DNA of 8,492 nucleotides from Candidatus Thiosymbion ectosymbiont of Robbea hypermnestra (GCA_020443945.1 JAIZWN010000785.1:1-8492); one strand, 5' to 3'; shown: positions 1 to 5,849, numbered from the stretch's first letter. A program made the numbers and translations. Notes: generated from the sequence alone by a model not told the origin.

Positions 1-32
1 TGAGCCTCCGTCCTACAAGGCTGGCTACGGCC

Positions 33-76
33 AAAAGCCCCTCGCCCCTGGCGGGGGAGGGGTTGGGGAGAGGGGG
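33..76. repeat. GC-rich dispersed repeat, probably intergenic
   Basis: A C-rich arm (CCCCTCGCCCC) followed by a G-rich arm (GGCGGGGGAGGGG, then GGGGAGAGGGGG) forms an imperfect hairpin. Sequences of this look are common intergenic repeats in GC-rich proteobacteria. Degenerate relatives appear near 7850-7920 and 7970-7995 on the other side of the window. It lies beyond the 3' end of the ccm operon. Repeat status is inferred from its look and from the partial copies here, not from a genome search. Confidence 0.45.
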
Positions 77-151
77 AATCGATGGCTTCACTTCGAGACG
101 GTTAATGACTCCATACCAAGCCAAATAAAAATGACGAAGTAAAACCTCCTG

Positions 152-189
152 TCAATCCTGAAAAATCCTGTTAATCCTGTTAATCCTGT
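152..189. repeat. Tandem 9-bp AATCCTG repeat array, copy 1
   Basis: Four 9-bp units of the form NNAATCCTG lie head to tail: TCAATCCTG, (one extra A) AAAATCCTG, TTAATCCTG, TTAATCCTG. They are followed by TCCTATT. On the minus strand, the direction of ccm transcription, the unit reads CAGGATTAA. A second, shorter array with the same flank occurs 60 bases further on. There are no spacers between units, so this is not CRISPR. Similar short arrays occur between genes in many bacteria; their role is unknown. Confidence 0.7.
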
Positions 190-228
190 CCTATTTGAAC
201 TCAGCCCGACACCTTCAACGTGGCTTGA

Positions 229-246
229 GTTTTCAGACAGCCTCTA
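229..246. repeat. Possible lone insertion-sequence end
   Basis: On the minus strand this reads GAGGCTGTCTGAAAACTC, which resembles the terminal inverted repeats of some IS5/IS1182-like elements. No matching opposite end and no transposase lie nearby. If real, it is a solo remnant. The resemblance is from memory of typical IS ends and is weak. Confidence 0.2.
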
Positions 247-248
247 AG

Positions 249-273
249 AAAATCCTGTCAATCCTGTACTATT
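249..273. repeat. Tandem 9-bp AATCCTG repeat array, copy 2
   Basis: Two units, AAAATCCTG and TCAATCCTG, are followed by TACTATT. They match the units and the flank (TCCTATT) of the array at 152-189. The array ends about 26 bases from the ccmF stop codon, so it would lie in the 3' untranslated part of the ccm transcript. Confidence 0.65.
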
Positions 274-298
274 GGAGGAAGACACGATTCATCAGGAA

Positions 299-2272
299 TT
301 ACCCACTGACCTGGCGGCGGTCGATTCGATAGCGGCGATCCGTGACCGCGAGCAGGCCCCCCAGGGCCATGCACAGGCCGCCGAGCCAGATCCAGCGGAC
401 ATAGGGTTTGTAGTAGATCCGCAGGGCCCAGTCGCCGCTGTTTCCGCCCCCGTCCAGGGGCTCGCCGAGGGAGACATAGAGATCGCGGGTAAGGCCCCAA
501 TCGATGGCTGCCTCGGTCATGGGCTGGTTGCTGGCAAAATAGGTGCGCTTCTCCGGCTCCAGCACCGCGATTTGCCGCTTCCCCGCGAGGACCGTGAAGC
601 GGCCTCTGGCGGCCCGGTAGTTGGGACCGGGCACCGTTTCCACGCCCTCGAACCGGAAGCGATAGCCGGCGACCTCGTGGACCTCGCCGGGGGCCATGCG
701 GATATCCTGCTCACTGCCGAAGTGGGTGACCATAGTGACGCCGCCGATGAACAGGGCGACGCCCACATGGGCCAGGAGCATGCCGTAATAGCTGCGCCCA
801 CCGCCGGCCAGGTCCGCGTCCAGGGGTCGAATAGCCCGTCGCCGGCGCAGGCGTTCCCACAGCCCTGCCAGGTGGGAGAAGAGCACCCAAGCCGCCAGCC
901 CCAGACCCAGTGCCAGGAACGATGCTCCCCCCCTGGGCGCGGTCAGGAAAACAACGGCACCGCCGGTGACACCGACCGCGAGCAGCGCGGGAATCCACAG
1001 GTTCCCCACCAGCCGGCCGGCCCCGTCGCGTTTCCAGCGGGTCAGGTGGCCGACGCCCAGGAACAGGGCCAGAAAGGGCATGAGGGCCAGGAACATCTTG
1101 TTGAACCAGGGAAAACCCACGGAGATCTTGCCCCAATCCATGGCCTCGTAGATCAGCGGCGCCAGGGTGCCGAACAGGACCAGGGCGGCAAAGGCGGTCA
1201 ACAGCAGGTTATTGGCCAGCAGGAAGCTCTCCCGGGACAAGAGGTCGAAGCGCCCGCCGCCGGCCACCGCCGGCATACGCCAGGCGTAGAGGGCCAGTGA
1301 GCCGCCGACGACCAGGCACAAAAACACCAGGATAAAGGCGCCGCGGGCCGGGTCCGTGGCGAAGGCGTGCACCGAGGTCAACACCCCGGAGCGTACTAGG
1401 AAGGTGCCGAGCAGACTCAGGGAGAAGGCGCACAGGGCCAGAAGCAGGGTCCAGCTCTTGAAGGCCGCCCGCTTTTCGGTGACCGCCAGGGAGTGGATCA
1501 GGGCCGTGCCCACCAGCCAGGGCATGAGGGAGGCGTTCTCCACCGGGTCCCAGAACCACCAGCCGCCCCAACCCAGCTCATAGTAGGCCCACCAGCTTCC
1601 CAGGGCGATGCCGATGGTCAGAAACACCCAGGCCACCGTGGTCCAGGGCCGGGACCAGCGCGCCCAGGCCGCGTCCAGCTTGCCGCCGAGCAGCGCGGCG
1701 AGCGCGAAGGCGAAGGCCACCGAGAAGCCCACATAGCCCATATAGAGCATGGGCGGATGGATGGCCAATCCGGGGTCCTGGAGCAGGGGATTGAGATCCC
1801 GTCCCTCCGGCGGCACAGGAAAGAGGCGCTCGAAGGGATTGGAAGTCAACAGCATGAAGAGCAGAAAACCGATGCCGACCAGGCCCAGCACCGAGAGCAC
1901 CCGCGCCACCACCTGCCGGGGCAGATGACGGCTGAAGGCCGCCACCGCCCCCCCCCAGGCGCCGAGCAGCAGGGTCCACAGCAGGAGCGAGCCCTCGTGG
2001 GCGCCCCAGACCGCCGAAACCTTATAGACGGTGGGCATGAGGGTATTCGAGTTGCGGGCCACATAGAGGACCGAAAAATCATCGCGCAGGAAGGCCAGTA
2101 CCAGGCAGGCGAAGGCAATCGTCAGAAAGGTAAGCTGACCCCAGGCCAGGGGTCGCGCCGTCGCCATCCAGGAATAGCGACGGTTAAAGGTACCCGCCAG
2201 CGGCAGGCCGGCCTGGATGCCGGCCAGCACCAGGGCCAGAATAAGGGCCAGGTGGCCGAGCTCCGGGATCAT
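299..2272 (-). CDS. ccmF: CcmF, cytochrome c haem lyase membrane subunit
   Basis: CcmF is the inner-membrane core of the System I haem lyase. It takes haem from holo-CcmE and joins it to the CXXCH motif of apocytochromes c at the periplasmic face. The 657-aa product is about the usual length and is hydrophobic with many membrane segments. The tryptophan-rich WWD signature GGWWFWDPVENASLMPWL lies near residues 236-253. The family's four functional histidines are present: H172 (IHPPMLYMGY) and H302 flank the WWD domain, and H260 and H502 (LLAHVGVALF) match the ligands of the structural haem b. A large soluble loop of about 520-615 precedes the last membrane span, as in E. coli. The ATG overlaps the ccmE stop by four bases (ATGA), which points to translational coupling. 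Codons around residues 106-109 contain a G9 tract (1948-1956), read in frame. No ccmG or ccmH follows in the window. Confidence 0.98.
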   Translation of the reverse strand: MIPELGHLALILALVLAGIQAGLPLAGTFNRRYSWMATARPLAWGQLTFLTIAFACLVLAFLRDDFSVLYVARNSNTLMPTVYKVSAVWGAHEGSLLLWTLLLGAWGGAVAAFSRHLPRQVVARVLSVLGLVGIGFLLFMLLTSNPFERLFPVPPEGRDLNPLLQDPGLAIHPPMLYMGYVGFSVAFAFALAALLGGKLDAAWARWSRPWTTVAWVFLTIGIALGSWWAYYELGWGGWWFWDPVENASLMPWLVGTALIHSLAVTEKRAAFKSWTLLLALCAFSLSLLGTFLVRSGVLTSVHAFATDPARGAFILVFLCLVVGGSLALYAWRMPAVAGGGRFDLLSRESFLLANNLLLTAFAALVLFGTLAPLIYEAMDWGKISVGFPWFNKMFLALMPFLALFLGVGHLTRWKRDGAGRLVGNLWIPALLAVGVTGGAVVFLTAPRGGASFLALGLGLAAWVLFSHLAGLWERLRRRRAIRPLDADLAGGGRSYYGMLLAHVGVALFIGGVTMVTHFGSEQDIRMAPGEVHEVAGYRFRFEGVETVPGPNYRAARGRFTVLAGKRQIAVLEPEKRTYFASNQPMTEAAIDWGLTRDLYVSLGEPLDGGGNSGDWALRIYYKPYVRWIWLGGLCMALGGLLAVTDRRYRIDRRQVSG

Positions 2273-2727
2273 CGACCCGTGGCCGTCCCGGCGGCATCCC
2301 CCTCCACGCCGGTGGGCTGGAGGCTGGCGGCCACCTCCGGCGGCAGATAGGACTCGTCGTGCTTGGCCAGCACCTCCTCGGCGTAAAAGACCCCATCCGC
2401 GCCCAGACGACCCTTGGCCACCACGCCCTGACCTTCCCCGAACAGATCCGGCAGGATCCCCGTATAGCTCACCTTTCGGGTCGCGGCATTATCGGTGACC
2501 GCGAACACCCGCGTCAGACCATCGGCCTGGCGGACCAGGCTGCCCGGCACCACCAAGCCGCCGAGCCGGAACAAGGCATCCGCCGGGGCCTCCCCGGCGG
2601 CTACCTGGGAGGGACTGAAAAAATACGAAATATTGCTCCGCATGGCATCCAGGGCCAGGGCCGCGGCGATGCCCACGCCTAAAATAGCGAGAACCACGAA
2701 AAGCAGGCGCCGTCGTCTGGCCCTCAC
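2269..2727 (-). CDS. ccmE: CcmE, periplasmic haem chaperone
   Basis: CcmE is anchored in the inner membrane and binds haem covalently in the periplasm, shuttling it from CcmC/CcmD to CcmF. The 152-aa product has a short basic N-terminus, one membrane anchor (about 8-26) and the typical OB-fold domain with the conserved runs LDAMRSNISYFFSPS, ILPDLFGEGQGVV and EEVLAKHDESYLPPEV. The haem-binding histidine is H123 in the HxxxY motif H123-D-E-S-Y127. I chose the GTG start at 2727 because it overlaps the ccmD stop (GTGA) and gives the family's N-terminus. The same frame is open for another 73 codons upstream, but that extension reads ccmD in the wrong frame and looks nothing like CcmE. Start choice is confident; function is certain. 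Confidence 0.96.
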   Translation of the reverse strand: MRARRRRLLFVVLAILGVGIAAALALDAMRSNISYFFSPSQVAAGEAPADALFRLGGLVVPGSLVRQADGLTRVFAVTDNAATRKVSYTGILPDLFGEGQGVVAKGRLGADGVFYAEEVLAKHDESYLPPEVAASLQPTGVEGDAAGTATGR

Positions 2728-2921
2728 CGGGTATCCCCCCCCCCGGCCTTCCGAATACGGCGGGCCAGAATCGTGCGATCCCGTCGCGCGCGGCGGGCCA
2801 GGATACCGCGGCGCCAGCGGAACAGCTGCACCAGCTCCCATACCAGCAACAGCAAGGCCATGCCGTAAGAGCTCCAGACATAGAAGGCATAGCCCCCCTG
2901 GGCGAAAAACATCTCCATCAT
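2724..2921 (-). CDS. ccmD: CcmD, small membrane partner of CcmC/CcmE
   Basis: CcmD is a small inner-membrane protein that helps release haem-loaded CcmE from the CcmC/ABC-transporter complex. The 65-aa product (E. coli 69 aa) has the family pattern: FFAQGGYAFYVWSSYG at residues 5-20 leading into one membrane span (about 12-34), then a strongly basic cytoplasmic tail (RWRR, RRARRDR). It starts 2 bases after the ccmC stop, with AAGGGG suitably placed upstream of the ATG at 2921; the Met codons at 2918 and 2912 are alternatives. Codons for the tail contain a run of ten G (2735-2744). One added G would shift ccmD into the ccmE frame and fuse the two proteins, so the exact tract length matters. 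Identity rests on position and hydropathy as well as the short conserved motif. Confidence 0.9.
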   Translation of the reverse strand: MMEMFFAQGGYAFYVWSSYGMALLLLVWELVQLFRWRRGILARRARRDRTILARRIRKAGGGDTR

Positions 2922-2923
2922 TT

Positions 2924-3676
2924 CTATTCCCCTTGCTCCCGCGCAATCGCCGCCTTGACCCAGTTCGTATCCACCTCCCGGATCAGGATCAGATTCCGCA
3001 CCCGCATCAGGACGGTGGTGAAGCTATACACCCACAAACCGAAGGTCATGACCAGCATGGACCCCAGGATATTGGGTTCCATGTTCGCGAGGGAAGAACG
3101 CTGATGCAGCGCCGCGCACTGATTAGGATCCGGGCAATTGATGGACCAGAAGATAACCGGGACCATCACCAGACCGACAATAGCCAGCAGGGCGGAGGCC
3201 TGGTCCGCCCGGTGCGGATCATCGATGGCCGAGTGCAGGGCGAGATACCCGAGATACAGAAAAAACAGGATCAGCTCCGAGGTCAACCGCGGGTCCCAGT
3301 CCCACCAGGTGCCCCAGCTCGGATGGCCCCAGAAGGCGCCGGTCCACAAGGCCAGAAAGGTAAAGATAGCGCCGGTAGGGGCGGTGGCGCGGGCCAGCAT
3401 AAAGCTGAGCCGGGTATTGAAAACCAGCCCGATCGCCGAATAACCCGCCACCACCAGATACAGCCACATGGACATCCAGGCGGCCGGGACATGGATAAAA
3501 ATAATCCGGTAATACTCCTTCTGGGGATTGGCGCCGCCGAGCCGGTCCGGGGTCTCGAAAAAGCCCCAGTAGAGCCCGCCGAGAATACTCACCGCGGCTA
3601 GCACGGCGAACCAGGGGATCAGCTTACCGGCCAGGGGATAAAAGGTAGCCGGGGAAAAAAATCGAAACAGCTTCAT
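2924..3676 (-). CDS. ccmC: CcmC, haem-handling membrane protein
   Basis: CcmC presents haem to CcmE at the outer face of the inner membrane and is needed for CcmE to become haem-loaded. The 250-aa product (E. coli 245 aa) has about six membrane spans and the WWD-type signature WGTWWDWDPRLTSELILFF near residues 121-139. The two expected periplasmic haem-ligand histidines are H62 (IIFIHVPAAW) and H191 (ALHQ). I prefer the ATG at 3676; an in-frame TTG three codons upstream (3685) is possible but less likely, and no strong ribosome site favours either. Unusual: the loop before H191 reads SINCPDPNQCAALHQ. It is about five residues longer than the E. coli SVEWWNTLHQ and carries a cysteine pair (C181, C187) in place of the tryptophans. 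First gene of the operon; ccmA/ccmB are not upstream. Confidence 0.96.
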   Translation of the reverse strand: MKLFRFFSPATFYPLAGKLIPWFAVLAAVSILGGLYWGFFETPDRLGGANPQKEYYRIIFIHVPAAWMSMWLYLVVAGYSAIGLVFNTRLSFMLARATAPTGAIFTFLALWTGAFWGHPSWGTWWDWDPRLTSELILFFLYLGYLALHSAIDDPHRADQASALLAIVGLVMVPVIFWSINCPDPNQCAALHQRSSLANMEPNILGSMLVMTFGLWVYSFTTVLMRVRNLILIREVDTNWVKAAIAREQGE

Positions 3677-3741
3677 CTTTATCAAGACCAGGTGGTTTCC
3701 AATTGCCTTTGTTCACTTACGCAATCGCGCAAATACAGATT

Positions 3742-3774
3742 GATAAGACTCTGATAAGGAATACCCTTCTTATC
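3742..3774. promoter_or_regulatory. Candidate operator: three GATAAG boxes before ccmC
   Basis: GATAAG occurs at 3742-3747 and 3753-3758 as a direct repeat with 11-bp spacing. Its reverse complement CTTATC at 3769-3774 forms an inverted repeat with the second box. The group lies 66-98 bases upstream of the ccmC start, in the only intergenic region that could hold the operon's promoter. No known regulator is assigned. The -10/-35 matches on the minus strand near here are too weak to call a promoter. Confidence 0.3.
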
Positions 3775-3784
3775 GGCCCTTGCT

Positions 3785-3838
3785 CCGCGTCTTTGCCGCT
3801 CCATTGTCTGGTAGCCGGTAGGATACCGTCCGACGCGG
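3785..3838. other. Nested inverted repeats between the lytic transglycosylase gene and ccmC
   Basis: CCGCGTC (3785-3791) pairs with GACGCGG (3832-3838). Inside it a smaller hairpin, CGGTA-GGA-TACCG (3816-3828), can form. There is no T-run, so it does not look like a standard terminator. It lies 12 bases past the lytic transglycosylase stop and could be a 3' structure of that transcript or part of the ccm leader region. The pairing is seen directly; any role is a guess. Confidence 0.3.
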
Positions 3839-3850
3839 GGCCATGTCCGG

Positions 3851-4501
3851 TCAACGGGTCAAGGCCAGGTGCTCGGCCCAGAGAAATTGCAATACCTTGC
3901 GTACGTATTGTTGCGTTTCCGGGTAGGGGGGGATCTGGTTGCCGTACTTGATGACGGCATGTTCCCCGGCATTGTATCCGGCCAGGGCCAAGCGCAGGTT
4001 CTGCTTGAATTTGTCGAGTAGAAATCGCAGGTGGTTTGCCCCCCCGCGGATGTTTTCGGCCGGGTTGTGGAGATCGGATACCTTGTATTTGGCTGCGGTG
4101 GTCGGTATGAGCTGCATCAATCCGACTGCCCCCGCGGGGGATATGGCCATCGGGTCGTATCCTGATTCGGCGCGGATGACGGCGTGGATCAGTTCCGGGC
4201 GTAGCTTGAACCTTTTGGCGAAGCGTTTTATCAAGGGAACGTAGCGGGCGCGCCGGGCCGAGAGCTGTTTCGGCAGAACCGCGAGCTTATGACGACCGGA
4301 GAGCACGGGGATCTTGTTGCTCTTCTCGACAAGCTCCTTCGAGGCACGCTTCCATTCCAGTTGAAAGTTGTCCCCCATCAGGGGCGTGTCGGTGAAATAA
4401 AGTCTGCCGTCCGCGTCCAGATACTTGTAGAGATCACCGCTGCATGGCAGGGAGATCCCGATCAGCAGAAGGAGTATGGATCCGAAGAGTATGCGTTTCA
4501 T
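3851..4501 (-). CDS. Secreted lytic transglycosylase with DUF4124-like N-terminus
   Basis: This is a small soluble-lytic-transglycosylase (SLT, goose-lysozyme-like fold) protein expected to cleave peptidoglycan glycan strands in the periplasm with formation of 1,6-anhydro ends. The 216-aa product starts with a signal peptide (MKRILFGSILLLLIGISLPC, 1-20). Cleavage is probably soon after; LPC-S is a poor lipobox, so a lipoprotein is unlikely. Residues 23-41 (DLYKYLDADGRLYFTDTPL) fit a DUF4124 module. The SLT domain follows: catalytic E112 in IRAESGYDP, the GLMQLIP block at 127-133, ALAGYNAG at 172-179 and the ETQQYVRKVL end at 195-204. I chose the ATG at 4501 because it begins the signal peptide. 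An open frame runs 44 codons further upstream, but that stretch has no recognisable content. It lies upstream of ccmC in the same direction, 174 bases away, probably as a separate unit. Its physiological target is unknown. Confidence 0.93.
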   Translation of the reverse strand: MKRILFGSILLLLIGISLPCSGDLYKYLDADGRLYFTDTPLMGDNFQLEWKRASKELVEKSNKIPVLSGRHKLAVLPKQLSARRARYVPLIKRFAKRFKLRPELIHAVIRAESGYDPMAISPAGAVGLMQLIPTTAAKYKVSDLHNPAENIRGGANHLRFLLDKFKQNLRLALAGYNAGEHAVIKYGNQIPPYPETQQYVRKVLQFLWAEHLALTR

Positions 4502-4662
4502 TGTTCGGTTCCGGGGGTCTGGCCGGTCTGTCTCTTGTCCGGGACTCGCCGACCCGGTGGGATTCGCGGCTACCGCGCCGCCGTGGGCGGAGTTCGCAGC
4601 CGCCTTCCTACGGGTCGGGCGGACGATAAGCATACTGTAGAGGCAGCTTCCGCTTCCAGTAG

Positions 4663-4755
4663 GAGTTGCGCGACTGGCTCCTGGCCTTCGACTACTTCAA
4701 CGCGACGATGGCACAGCCGTTCACGTGGACCCATCAAGGCAAACCGTTGATTGTT
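4663..4755 (+). pseudogene. Remnant of an IS630-like transposase C-terminus
   Basis: Read on the plus strand from the GAG codon at 4663, the translation contains LLAFDYFNATMAQPFTW and then THQGKPLIV. This strongly resembles the C-terminal tail of IS630-family DDE transposases (typically ...F..YFN.T.AKPF.WTY.GKPL). A stop codon (TAG at 4660-4662) sits directly upstream in this frame. No catalytic domain is found in any frame between 4502 and 4660, so only the last 30 or so codons survive. Family assignment is from recognised motif shape, without a database search. It lies between two minus-strand genes and ends about 30 bases from the stop codon of the Pro/Tyr-rich gene, whose 3' end the insertion may have altered. 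Confidence 0.6.
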
Positions 4756-4785
4756 TGCTGTTTCCACTATTTGCGCGCAGGGGTG

Positions 4786-5496
4786 CTAACGTGCGGTCAG
4801 TCGGCAGTCGGGGTTGCGGTAGAGGTTGGGATACATGCGCTGGGATGGCGGCGTCGATCCCCATTGGGGGTAGGGCGGCGATGCCTCCGGGGCTGTCGGG
4901 GTCGATGGCGCCGGGTACCGGTCGGGTTGCCTGTAGGGTCCTTGCCAACGGCCGCGCGCGCCGGGCGATTTCTCCTGCGGTCGAAAGCTGTAGCGCTCGG
5001 TAGGAGGGGCTGAGGAGGGGTAGGGCGGTACGGTCGATTGCGCCTGCGGGTAGGGGTGGTATGGCGTTGCGTACTGATCCGGATAGGAGCTGGTCTGCCG
5101 GCGTTTGTGCTCCCGCTCCGTCAGGGGCCTGAAGCGGTAGCCGCCCGGTCGGGTCCGGGCCTGGGTGTGGGGGGGATTGTAGCCGCCGCGATAGGCGTCT
5201 GGGTAGGGTGGTTCGGGATAGGCTCTCCGTTCGCCGTGGGAAGGTACCGCAAAAGGCGATGCCCGATGCCCTCCATAGGGTGGGGGGACGGGATTGGGAC
5301 CGGGTTGTCCGACGATCCCGTAGTCATAGGCCGGTGTCGGCAGGGTAGGCTCCCGGGGTTGGAGGTGCCGGTCGGTGGTGGACTCCGGGTCACCGCCCTG
5401 GTGGTCGGAATCCGCGGGCTCGTCCCCGGAATCCAGAATCAGAAACCCCACGGCCAGGATCGCCAGTAGACTAATGATGCGTAATTGGGTGCTCAC
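4786..5496 (-). CDS. Pro/Tyr-rich protein with one N-terminal membrane segment, unknown function
   Basis: I do not recognise this 236-aa protein. It begins with a GTG codon; a TGA lies two codons upstream in frame, so this is the earliest start possible. Residues 6-21 (RIISLLAILAVGFLIL) are a membrane anchor or uncleaved signal, with the rest probably periplasmic. An acidic patch follows (about 22-43). The remainder is low-complexity, rich in Pro, Tyr, Gly, Ser, Arg and Gln, and probably disordered, with many YP, PPY and PYP pieces. A short motif appears twice: YRFRP (120-124) and YSFRP (169-173), each followed by a charged stretch. Two Tyr-Arg-rich clusters (about 92-106 and 187-195) stand out. 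A TATAAT box about 40 bases upstream and consistent minus-strand composition support a real gene, but no ribosome site is well placed. The stop codon lies at the edge of a transposase relic, so the original C-terminus may be missing. Confidence 0.6.
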   Translation of the reverse strand: MSTQLRIISLLAILAVGFLILDSGDEPADSDHQGGDPESTTDRHLQPREPTLPTPAYDYGIVGQPGPNPVPPPYGGHRASPFAVPSHGERRAYPEPPYPDAYRGGYNPPHTQARTRPGGYRFRPLTEREHKRRQTSSYPDQYATPYHPYPQAQSTVPPYPSSAPPTERYSFRPQEKSPGARGRWQGPYRQPDRYPAPSTPTAPEASPPYPQWGSTPPSQRMYPNLYRNPDCRLTAR

Positions 5497-5536
5497 GGCT
5501 CAAAAATCCACTTGGTTTCCATAGGGTTGTTTGTGG

Positions 5537-5542
5537 ATTATA
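5537..5542 (-). promoter_or_regulatory. Candidate -10 box for the Pro/Tyr-rich gene
   Basis: The minus strand carries a perfect TATAAT, preceded by CATCTTG and 40 bases before the GTG start at 5496. No good TTGACA match lies 16-18 bases upstream, so this would be a promoter with a weak -35. The surrounding 5497-5640 stretch is AT-richer than its neighbours, as expected for a promoter region. Confidence 0.4.
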
Positions 5543-5733
5543 CAAGATGGAGTGAAATTTTCCCGTTAACTATTACCTCCTTTCGACGACTATTGCAAAT
5601 TCACAACCGTTGCCGGCTCCGGGGGTTCAATCGATACGGTTCATTTTACCTGTTTTGCATCTTATCTGGTCTCGCCTTGGATTTTTCGGGCTTCGTCGTG
5701 GGCGGGTATGCCTTGCGTGGGTGACGGACCAGG

Positions 5734-5771
5734 AAAAAAGGGGTTGCGATTTTTCGCAACCCCTTGTTTTT
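5734..5771. terminator. Terminator after rpoD-tRNA-Ile, possibly bidirectional
   Basis: AAGGGGTTGCGA (5738-5749) and TCGCAACCCCTT (5754-5765) pair perfectly over 12 bp around a TTTT loop. On the minus strand the stem is followed by a T6 run (5739-5734), the classic form for ending the rpoD-tRNA transcript. On the plus strand it is followed by GTTTTT, so it may also work that way, although no plus-strand gene is seen. It starts 8 bases after the tRNA CCA end. Confidence 0.93.
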
Positions 5772-5773
5772 GT

Positions 5774-5849
<76 letters not shown>

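Noticed and set aside
152..273. CRISPR array
   Set aside because: The repeat unit is only 9 bp, copies are directly adjacent with no unique spacers, and no cas gene is present.
272..1300. Long plus-strand open frame of 342 codons, and a similar one at 1493-2350
   Set aside because: Both lie opposite ccmF in GC-rich DNA. Their products are Gly/Gln/His/Ala-rich with no family motif, while the minus-strand frame is unmistakably CcmF.
2728..2946. Upstream extension of ccmE to an ATG-like start at 2946
   Set aside because: The added 73 residues are ccmD read out of frame. The GTG at 2727 overlapping the ccmD stop gives the family's N-terminus and length.
2495..3601. Plus-strand open frame of 368 codons across ccmC-ccmE
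   Set aside because: It overlaps three recognised genes, and its product is low-complexity and unlike any family; it is a shadow frame.
4502..4633. 44-codon N-terminal extension of the lytic transglycosylase
   Set aside because: A clear signal peptide begins at the ATG at 4501; an extension would bury it, and the extension has no recognisable content.
5577..5584. Perfect Shine-Dalgarno-like AAAGGAGG on the minus strand
   Set aside because: No ATG, GTG or TTG follows at a usable distance, and the frame towards the Pro/Tyr-rich gene is closed; probably chance.
5616..5642. Possible tRNA T-arm fragment (GGGGGTTCAATC) on the plus strand
   Set aside because: The flanking bases do not pair as a T stem and no acceptor or anticodon arm can be drawn.
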